Assembly (NCBI GenBank): GCA_013330385.1
Contig: DUIL01000078.1
Coordinates: 1-12,726 of the forward strand
Direction of reading: 5' to 3'
Length of the DNA stretch: 12,726 nucleotides
From: Candidatus Thalassarchaeaceae archaeon
Lineage (GTDB): Archaea; Thermoplasmatota; Poseidoniia; Poseidoniales; Thalassarchaeaceae
Shown here: one piece after another, positions 1 to 8,000 of the stretch
Layout: the number at the start of each line of letters is the position of its first letter
Numbering within the stretch: the first letter of the stretch is position 1
The notes under the pieces: generated by a model
The model's database searches: none
The model's input: the letters and a program-made list of their open reading frames with translations, nothing else
Told to the model about the DNA's origin: nothing
Made by a program: the position numbers and the translations under genes

Positions 1-367
1 TAATTACATCAAACCATCCTACTAATTCTAATTGTTGTAGGTCGGGATGATTCAATTCAATTCCGGAGTCAACCACACAGACTACAACTCCCGAACCATC
101 CAATCCCTCAATCTCATCGAGTCCAGTAAGGTCTCGATATGATTCTTCCCAACCAGTTAGAGTTGGTGGAGGTCCCCCAATGATAACTCCATTCATATCG
201 GCCCAAAGCCAGAGAATTAGAATTAATATTGAGAGGAATGTGATGAGTCCCGAAACAATTCCAACAAACCATGGAAAAGCATCATTGAATTGAGTATCTT
301 CAGTGCCCTTGTCATAATTAGAAACAAAGGCCTCTGCAACCTCTTCAATGTCATTATCAGGTTTCAT
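1..367 (-). CDS. Membrane-anchored subtilisin-like serine protease (S8), N-terminal part
   Basis: The reading frame starts at the ATG at 367 on the minus strand and runs off the left edge after 122 codons. Residues 33-56 form a strong hydrophobic helix (FVGIVSGLITFLSILILILW). About 40 residues later comes GSGVVVCVVDSGIELNHPDL, the catalytic-Asp motif of subtilases: D100 in VVDSGI, followed by H107-P108-D109. The catalytic His and Ser would lie outside the window. The protein would be held in the membrane by the N-terminal helix, with the protease domain presumably outside the cell. There is no room for a usual I9 inhibitory propeptide between anchor and active-site Asp, which is unusual for a secreted subtilase. 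A G-rich Shine-Dalgarno-like stretch precedes the ATG. It lies 32 bases after the stop of the zinc-ribbon membrane protein on the same strand, so the two are probably co-transcribed. The substrate is unknown. Confidence 0.85.
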   Translation of the reverse strand, partial: MKPDNDIEEVAEAFVSNYDKGTEDTQFNDAFPWFVGIVSGLITFLSILILILWLWADMNGVIIGGPPPTLTGWEESYRDLTGLDEIEGLDGSGVVVCVVDSGIELNHPDLQQLELVGWFDVI

Positions 368-372
368 TTAAT

Positions 373-380
373 CCCCCCTC
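373..380 (-). promoter_or_regulatory. Shine-Dalgarno-like site for the subtilase gene
   Basis: On the minus strand the start region reads GAGGGGGGATTAAATG. The purine stretch ends 5 bases before the ATG, a normal spacing for an archaeal ribosome binding site, and it supports the ATG at 367 as the start of a second gene in an operon. Confidence 0.6.
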
Positions 381-399
381 ATAGAGGTAATTTTCTCCT

Positions 400-1569
400 T
401 TACCAAGCATCAGCGCGGGTGAAATGACTAATCACAGTAGTACTCGATCCACATTTTGAACATGAAATTCTTGTGGGAAATACAACCTCGCAAATATTAC
501 ACGGGGTGCCCGGCCTTCCTCGTCCTTTACAATCAAGGGAATTACAAGGTATCTCATAGGTGCCATCTGAATTTTTTATAGCCGCCGTTTCTATATTGCA
601 AATTGGGCACAAACCTTGGGCGCTACTCTTAGGTTGAGGCATACTATCTCCAGCAACTTCTCTAGCTCGTACAGATTGGATTCGGTCACCGGCCTTACCT
701 AACATAAATTCCGGATACCACAATATATGCGTCCAGAAAGCTATTGCTAATATTCCACTCAATACATGGATGGCAACGAACAGCGTCATATCCTGTTCAA
801 TCGGAGGTCTTAGTGCAACAGAGTGAGCACCAGCCCACGCGGAGATGTTAATCAGAATCATCCAAGTACCCAAACTCAAACTCCAGGCCTTAAGGCTGTG
901 ATCTCTCCAAGCCTTTTGCACCGTTCTTGGGTCTGGATGCATATGCCTCTCTTGAACGTGAATATCTCGGGTTTCAATAACAGCCCTGTGTACTACAACC
1001 ATCGATAAGAAAAGTAGAATCAGATTACCCATGCCAACACCAGCCCAATCATTTGTTCCAGCATCAAAAGGGAAAGTTGAGGCATTGGAATGAGAGTAGA
1101 TATAGCCTAATTGAATAGCAAAACTGGATATCGCCATGTATACTAAATTCTCTCTCATGATTGGGTAGCGAACCCAGAGCCCAACTAGCACGCCCGCCCA
1201 AGAAATCAGAGCTAGTAGGGCCAACATTAGTGAGAAATCAGAAACATAAAGAATTCCACTTCCATTTTCACCACCTCCAAACAAGCCAAAACGTCTGAAA
1301 TCTCCGCCTCCTGATAATTCTCCAATTCCAAGGTCCCAGGATCCTAGTATCATCGCTATAATTCCAAGTAGAATTACAAAGCCCTCATTCAGGCCCCATC
1401 TTTCTCTCATCATTCGGATATGGAAATAATATTCTTGCAAAATAGAGTCCAAAGCTTGTAGTCGCTCATCGCGTTCTACAAATTGAAATGGCAACTCAAT
1501 TTCACTTAGGCGAATCGACGCTGGCACTGCGTGTTCGTTAGGGGCTCCCCCCTCTTCAGCGTCACTCAC
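400..1569 (-). CDS. Six-helix membrane protein with C-terminal double zinc ribbon, unknown function
   Basis: I do not recognise the family. The 389-residue protein starts at GTG; an in-frame TAG lies only two codons upstream, so no earlier start is possible, and a TATA-like box sits about 24-31 bases before the GTG. Hydrophobic helices are seen near residues 63-79, 111-134, 141-158, 178-199, 231-249 and 261-283. Positively charged segments (RMMRERW at 52-58, the 200-230 loop) suggest that both ends face the cytoplasm. The C-terminal tail carries eight cysteines: C321/C324 (CPIC), C342/C347, C357/C360 (CNIC) and C370/C373 (CSKC). This pattern fits two zinc-ribbon knuckles. The gene is directly upstream of an anchored subtilase in a likely operon, so a sensing or partner role at the membrane is conceivable, but that is inference only. 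It may be lineage-specific. Confidence 0.85.
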   Translation of the reverse strand: MSDAEEGGAPNEHAVPASIRLSEIELPFQFVERDERLQALDSILQEYYFHIRMMRERWGLNEGFVILLGIIAMILGSWDLGIGELSGGGDFRRFGLFGGGENGSGILYVSDFSLMLALLALISWAGVLVGLWVRYPIMRENLVYMAISSFAIQLGYIYSHSNASTFPFDAGTNDWAGVGMGNLILLFLSMVVVHRAVIETRDIHVQERHMHPDPRTVQKAWRDHSLKAWSLSLGTWMILINISAWAGAHSVALRPPIEQDMTLFVAIHVLSGILAIAFWTHILWYPEFMLGKAGDRIQSVRAREVAGDSMPQPKSSAQGLCPICNIETAAIKNSDGTYEIPCNSLDCKGRGRPGTPCNICEVVFPTRISCSKCGSSTTVISHFTRADAW

Positions 1570-1591
1570 AAACTAAGCGCGATTAATCAGG

Positions 1592-1600
1592 CATAATAAT
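1592..1600 (-). promoter_or_regulatory. TATA-like box for the zinc-ribbon membrane protein
   Basis: On the minus strand the bases read ATTATTATG, placing an AT-rich TATA-like element about 23-31 bases before the GTG start at 1569. That spacing matches a leaderless archaeal transcript in which transcription begins at the start codon. Confidence 0.5.
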
Positions 1601-1650
1601 TCAACTTGAGATATGGGCATGTTTCGATGTATTATTCGATATGATTAGGA

Positions 1651-1665
1651 AACACATTTTGTGTT
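1651..1665. repeat. Perfect 6-bp inverted repeat (AACACA TTT TGTGTT)
   Basis: AACACA at 1651-1656 and TGTGTT at 1660-1665 form a perfect stem with a 3-base loop. It lies 16 bases beyond the 3' end of the tRNA-Ser gene and upstream of the zinc-ribbon gene promoter. It could be a weak terminator or processing hairpin for the tRNA transcript, or a protein site. There is no following U-run, so the role is uncertain. Confidence 0.3.
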
Positions 1666-1680
1666 CAATAGTCGAAATTG

Positions 1681-1766
1681 TGGCGCCGAGAGGGAGATTT
1701 GAACTCCCGAGGGTAGAACCCACATGATTTCCAGTCATGCGCAATACCAGGCTATGCGACCTCGGC
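1681..1766 (-). tRNA. tRNA-Ser (anticodon GGA)
   Basis: The minus strand folds as a type II tRNA. The acceptor GCCGAGG pairs with TCTCGGC, with discriminator G and an encoded CCA. The anticodon arm is CATGA-CTGGAAA-TCATG with anticodon GGA, which reads UCC and UCU serine codons. There is a long variable arm (GGGTTCTACCC) as expected for serine, and a T arm GGGAG-TTCAAAT-CTCCC. Length is 83 nt plus CCA. No intron is seen. G73 fits the archaeal serine discriminator. Confidence 0.96.
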
Positions 1767-1774
1767 AGGCGACC

Positions 1775-1781
1775 CGCCGAG
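1775..1781 (-). repeat. Copy of tRNA-Ser 3' acceptor 7-mer in the tRNA leader
   Basis: CGCCGAG at 1775-1781 repeats CGCCGAG at 1684-1690, the 3' acceptor strand of the tRNA-Ser. On the transcript this leader segment could pair with the tRNA's own 5' acceptor strand (1761-1766) across a 9-base loop. It may be chance in a GC-rich stretch. Confidence 0.35.
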
Positions 1782-1862
1782 TTCTATTCCCGTCTTCAGT
1801 CTGTTGTTTAATCACTCACCTCAAATCTTAATCATAACTTCATATTCTATTCGCCGTAGTCA

Positions 1863-1868
1863 TTAAAT
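1863..1868 (+). promoter_or_regulatory. TATA-like box for tRNA-Thr
   Basis: TTAAAT lies 26-31 bases before the first base of the mature tRNA-Thr, the normal archaeal TATA position for a transcript that starts at or just before the tRNA. The surrounding region 1782-1893 shows no gene. Confidence 0.45.
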
Positions 1869-1893
1869 CGCCATCTAGGCTGGGTTAGTCGTC

Positions 1894-1968
1894 GCCACTG
1901 TGGCTTAGGGGTATAGCATCCCATTGGTAATGGGAAGGTCGGGAGTTCAATTCTCCCCAGTGGCTCCA
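1894..1968 (+). tRNA. tRNA-Thr (anticodon GGT)
   Basis: The sequence folds as a complete tRNA. The acceptor GCCACTG pairs with CAGTGGC. The D arm is GCT...AGC. The anticodon arm TCCCA-TTGGTAA-TGGGA has anticodon GGT, which reads ACC and ACU threonine codons. The T arm is GGGAG-TTCAATT-CTCCC. The discriminator is T73, usual in archaeal threonine tRNAs, followed by an encoded CCA. There is no intron. It diverges from the tRNA-Ser gene 127 bases away. Confidence 0.96.
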
Positions 1969-1978
1969 TATACTGCGA

Positions 1979-2014
1979 TTTTTGCCACTTAAATTATTTG
2001 CATTTTTTATTTTC
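1979..2014 (+). terminator. T-rich terminator region after tRNA-Thr
   Basis: Runs of five T (1979-1983), six T (2003-2008) and four T (2010-2013) follow the tRNA-Thr within 50 bases. Archaeal RNA polymerase terminates at such T-runs without needing a hairpin. This also argues against the TTG at 1998 being a real gene start. Confidence 0.5.
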
Positions 2015-2062
2015 AGCGTTTTGTGTCATTCCAACTGTTCGTAGAACAGCAACCGCGAATGC

Positions 2063-2068
2063 TATAAT
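2063..2068 (+). promoter_or_regulatory. TATA box of the giant surface protein gene
   Basis: TATAAT lies at -28 to -23 relative to the ATG at 2091. This is the expected distance if transcription starts at the ATG. It supports a leaderless mRNA and decides between the ATG at 2091 and the upstream in-frame TTG at 1998, whose coding region would contain this box. Confidence 0.65.
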
Positions 2069-2090
2069 CTCGACAAGCAACGTACAGGGT

Positions 2091-5000
2091 ATGACTGCCA
2101 GCCGCCGAAGACTAGCCACCGCCCTTGTAATGCTGATGATTATAGCACCATTAGCCAATGCAGGCATGGCTTCATGGAACACAACGAACACAATCAATCC
2201 GAATGGAGATGAATTGACAGTAACCGGATTTAGGGTACCGGGGAATGGTACCGTAATGGATGGTTGGGTTCATGTTACTAATACGGATTTAGCCACCGCA
2301 GTGGATCCTTCCATTATTCTTGAGGGGGCTGATTTGTTAGCAGGTTCCCTAAACAATGTTGTCTATGATGATGAACTTGAAGCCGTAGTTATGATGGATG
2401 ATGGGACTAGGTCAGACATTAGTGATTTTGCTGCTGGTGACATACAGGCAACTCTCAGTAATCTGTATAGGAGTGGGCCAGGTTACACTATGGTGTACGC
2501 TTCGACTTCAGTAACTACTACTTGCAATAACAGTAGTGGATACTTGATAACATACGGTTTTGATAACAATTATAATGGTGGTTTGAATAACAATGAAATC
2601 ACCAATACTCTCTATTTCTGTGATGTAATCCAACAATCCTCCAACGGTACCAACACAACATATAGTGCACTGGTTGATTTTACTGTAGAATCTTTTGGTT
2701 CAAATTGTGAATATGGAGGATTTATGATAGAAGCTGGAATTGATTGGGACGATGACCGGTCTCTCAGCTCAAGTGAAATTGATGATGTAATGTATATTTG
2801 CCACAATCCTGCAATTTGGGGCCCTGCTATTCTTTCATCAATGAATGGAACTCTTTACGGTGCAAGCAGATTTACTTCGTACGGTGTGATTCCATCTACT
2901 GCTACAGAAGGAGCAGTCGTAGCAGCTACTTTACCAGGTGAAGCGGTTCCTGCTGGTACTGACACATGGCTACTTGCTCCAAAGTTGATGGTCCCCGACA
3001 CATCCGTCATGGATTCCTATTGGATGACTTTTGATCATTGGTATCATGTTGATAGTACAGCAAGTGGAGAAGGTGACGGAGCCTGGGTTGAATATAGAAT
3101 CAAGAATGGCACTTGGAATAATTGGTCATGGATTGCCCCCGATGGAGGCTACCCAAGCACACTCTCAGAAGATGGACCTGATGTGACAGGAGCCCCATCA
3201 ACTGGCGACCTCCCTGTTTTCGCATCCCCAATTGAGAGTGGTTGGGTGACAAGTAACCTTTCATTGTCTTCAATACCTGACATTGATTCCGCATCTGAAA
3301 TTCAAATGCGATTCCGCCTTTGGACACATCCTAATGCTACAAATGAGAGGCCAGGGTGGTTTATCGATAATATTCAATACAACAATGATGGAATTGATTA
3401 CGGAGTTTGGCATCATGGCTGTATTGTAGCATCAACAGCAACCTGTCAATATGGTAGCGATGCCTATGGTGCTCTTCAGAGGACTATTGATCTTACAGGA
3501 ACCAATAGTACTTCCTCTATTCAGATAGATATGGAATGGGATCTTTATGGTTACTACAGTGACAATGCCTGTGTCGAATTATCTCTGAACAACAACACTT
3601 GGACGGACATTTCTTCAACCAGTTCGTCTACAACTACGATATGCGAAGATCGCGCCGGTGCTATTCCAGGATATGGTTACTCTGATATGAACGGCAACAC
3701 GTATTTCGCCGAGAGTGGATCTTTTCGAACTATAGAACTTGATATCCCCTCTGCTTTCTGGGGGCAGTCTAATGTTGAAATAAGAATCATTGTCGATACT
3801 GATCTCTATAATGGGTACGGAGGTCAGTACCCCGGAGATTCGCGAGAGGGGCTATCAGTCAGTGGAATGAGGGTCTATAACGATTCATCTAATTCCACCA
3901 TGTCTCCACTTCAGAATATCGATTTTGAAGTAAGTACAACATTCTCTTCTTACTTAGCCACACCACCAAGCGGGAATGCATATCTCGATGAATGGGCGTA
4001 CTACACATTTACTAGGGGTGATATTATTGAGTTGCTTGGGTTTGAGGACTCAGGAGCAAATAATCCTACAGTTAGTGATGCACCAGGTTGGTCTCGGTCT
4101 TCATCATCTAGCTCAACGGGGGCAAAGTGGTCATTAGGGCAGTTGGGGTCGAGTGCCGGACCTACCGACCCAGAGCCTTCATTCCCTTATGTTTACGGAG
4201 TTAATCTCAATGGAGACTACGCGAACAATGCCGATGCGTACTTGAAAAGCCCTTCATATCAAATTCCTGCAAACAGTTCTGCTACTTTGACATTCAATAA
4301 GTGGATTTGTACTGAGAACTACTACGACGGAATAGCCTTACAAATCAAGGTAAATAATGCCGCTTGGCAATACTTCGACCCGGGAATTGCTGGATGGTAC
4401 GATGGCTCGGTGGGATACTCAGGAAATGCGATGTACGGAGAAGATGCTTGGATGACTGGAGATTGTGGCCAAAGCGGCTTTGAGAATCGACAGGCACCTC
4501 TTGCAGCCTACGCGGGTGACACAGTCAAATTTAGATTCCGAATTGTTACTGATGCTTCAGTTATATATGATGGAGGATACATTGATGATTTCGGTATCTT
4601 AATTCCAAATTACTCGTCCACTGGTTTCTATACTAGCCCCTCCTTTTCTCTTGACAATGCGGATGTTTTCAATCATGGATGGCTTGATATTGACGCATTA
4701 ATTCCTACAAATACTTCCTTACTAGCAACCTTGATAGATGCTTCAACCGGAGAGGTTGTTGCTGGTATTGAGGGTGTTGAATTCCCAATTTCTCTCGCTG
4801 GAGTTGATCCCGCTCTTCACCCCGATGTGAAGGTGCGCGTAGATCTCGATAGTGCCAATCCGGAGGTTACTCCTCGAATCAAGAAATTAACTATCGGAGG
4901 AAAGAGATACCTGACTGCAGAATCATTTGAGGGCAATAGTTGGGAAATGAGTCCAAGTATTGAGGTAGTTGATGGTTTGATTAACGCCACCTCAATTGCT

Positions 5001-8000
5001 GGAACAATCACTTCTCCTTTTATTCAGTCATCAAGACCAATAAAGTCGATTTCACTTAGTGGAAACTATTCATCTACAATTCCATTAACCGCTTATGATT
5101 CTAATGGAGCGCAGATTGGTACAGGCGGTGCTAGCGGTGTTGCTTTCACCTATCCCGTTACTGGATTCGCACTTTCAATTGCTTTGCCTACGAATGGGTG
5201 GATAGATAGAATTGTGTTCACAGCTAACTTTGCTGAACATGCCACGAATCCCGCCATAGATGTCATTGCAGATGGAACCACTGAGTGGTCCTTCCCTAAG
5301 GGTGATGATTATGGCCATTATGGATGGCAATCATTCATCGCTGATGAATCCGAAGCGGTCAGTCAATCAATTACTCTAGACGGAACAAATCCCTCTTCTT
5401 TGACAATTAAAATACCAACATCTGCATCATTGTATGGTGGTTTAATCGCAATTACGTCTCAGAGTGCTGATGGATTTGCAGGGGCTGTTACAGTCAGTGT
5501 CGAGGGTGCTTCTCAATCCGGCGGCTCAGGTGCTCACACATTCTACAATTCCCTAAATAACGCACAAATAGGGGCGGTAAATGCAGAAGGAACCGGTCAT
5601 ACTGATACCGACACAGGTCGTGAATGGAGAAATGTCGACATAGAAATTTCTTCTAGTGTCGCGCAGGACGTCAGTCTTGCTAGATTTGGAATTGGATACT
5701 TGATTTTCGAAAATGTTTCAGGACTCGGCCCGTCAATTGCTGCATATCATGACACTCAGACAACTGATGACCCTCCACCTGAACTAGTGAATATACCAGT
5801 TAGTATTTCGGCAGAAACTGGTGTATTGAATATTGATGGTGATGTCCAGTTTGATTACATCATCACTAACCGTGATTTCTCCACACCTAATACATTCTAT
5901 CCAAGAGGAGAATCTTACACAATAACAACCCGTCATCATCACCTTCATGATAATTCTCAATTATCAGAAATAGTTCTACGAGGTCAGGCTTCAGATGGTG
6001 AATCTATTCAGTTCAAAGTCACTAATGGTGCAGATGGTTTGTGGGGAATGGGCACTGACCCAGTAACTTTCAGTCAGGTTTCAGGAGATAATCTGATGCC
6101 TCTAGATACATCTGCCTCATACCTTGTTGAGGAGTTGCATAATGATGGTTACACAGACCTCACAGTCAATTGGAATTTTGATGTATCTTGGAATTGGGAT
6201 GATGTTGATTCAATTCGCTGGGTTGCAAAGGCTCTAGACTCATCAGGTGAGACTGTTTGGCCTGCTGTGTCACATAGCGGGCAGTCTGGTAAGAAGGCGA
6301 TTGAGAACGATCTACAAGTCGACAGTTTTGAGATTCGCGACCAATATGGCCGAGTAATTTCTAACCAATTCTCCACATTCTATCCGCATCCAATAAGAGA
6401 AGGTAGTATGTTGAATGTGACTGGTACCGTTAGGTTCCAAGACTCTACCGACACACATCCAATTGGAACAGACTTCCAGGTTAGACTTAATCTCACAGGA
6501 TCTCTATTATTGATGAATTCTGCCGATGACGGCCAATTCTATCTTAACATCAGCGCACCTTCTGGATTATCTGAAGTAACTGCTTCACCTGAGTTGTTCA
6601 GAGTTGGACCTATCTCTGGAGCGATTGGAGCCGAAGATACGTCTGGTGCGGGAACTACTGTAATTATTCGTCAGGATTCAAACCCACCTACTGCTGGAGT
6701 AATGGAAGTTAATACTGCAACAGGATTGACGCCGGCAAATGGTAAGGTTTGGGACCCCACTTTGCCTTTGAGCCTCTTCGTTACTATCGAAGAAGCCGAA
6801 GCTAGAGGCGAGACAATTACTCTACACTACTGGCGTTCAGATGTCGATGATCTGGTGATTAATGGTGGCAATGGTGATGGCATTGCAGATGAGAGTGAAT
6901 ATCTATCACAAATACAAATGCTTACAGCCGGAATGACTGGTCAACAGCAAGTTAATTTCGCAGGGATAGACGTTTCATCTCAGTCTTTCAATAGCCCAGT
7001 CCATGTATACCTAGAAGGTACAGATTGGGCCGGTCTAGCATATCAGGAAGGTGGCACTGGAGGTGGCCCTGGTGCAGAAAATGCATGGGCTACAATCATT
7101 GTTGCAACTGATGAACCTACATCAATAGTGTCTGCAGGTTATTCATTAGATAGGGAAACTGGATACTTGTTACCTGGTGTTCAACACACATTCAGCATGA
7201 GGATAAATGAACCGAATGGGATTCACACTCTTGATAACGTCAGTGTAATGTTGTGTGGCGATGGAATCGATAACTTAGGTAAATTTGCCTATAATCCTGT
7301 GACTGGTGAATTATGGTCCCCAGATGACTCATTTGTCTTGCCAATTAGTGTACAAACCCAGCAGATAACAGCAGATGTGATTGAGTTGTCAATGTTGTTT
7401 GAATTATCTTGGGAATTCCCTTGGGAGGATGGACAGTATCCATGTAAACCCAGCATAAGTGTCGTTGACGACATTACAGAAGTAGCATTCGATAACAACA
7501 TTGGCGAACTATCTTGGGAATTGGACAACAAACTTGTCGCTATACCATCTGGTATGGCTGACTTATCTCCTCCTGTAGTTGAACCCACAGGGACCCACCT
7601 GTATCTACAGCAAGGTGACCAATTCCAGATGAGTGGTGAAATTTACTATGCGAATTCAGGTATCCTTCTGACAGATATTCCTGAAGATATGCAGGTCGAT
7701 ATGGAAATAATTTATGGCACACAGGAGATTTCTGGTAGCGCCGAGATGGGAAGTGATGGAACTTGGATTTCTACGATCAGCTTACCTATGCGTGTTCCTT
7801 TGAATCCAACCATGTCTCTGGAGACTACTGTACTGAATGTACCCGGTGCTGGCTCTTCTGCTCAAAATAGTGATGGGCAAGTCACCGTCGATAGTAAAAG
7901 ACCAACGGTTCTATTTGATCTGACAAACTACCCTGATTCATCTTTAACATATCTTGAATCTGATTTGCTAGAAGAAGTGACAGTTTCTGTGACGATTATT

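Noticed and set aside
1998..2090. Upstream TTG start adding 31 residues to the giant protein
   Set aside because: The extension covers a T-rich terminator and the TATAAT box, has no Shine-Dalgarno, and hides the signal peptide that begins exactly at the ATG at 2091.
7289..7722. Two minus-strand open frames inside the giant protein
   Set aside because: They are antisense shadows without start signals or domain content.
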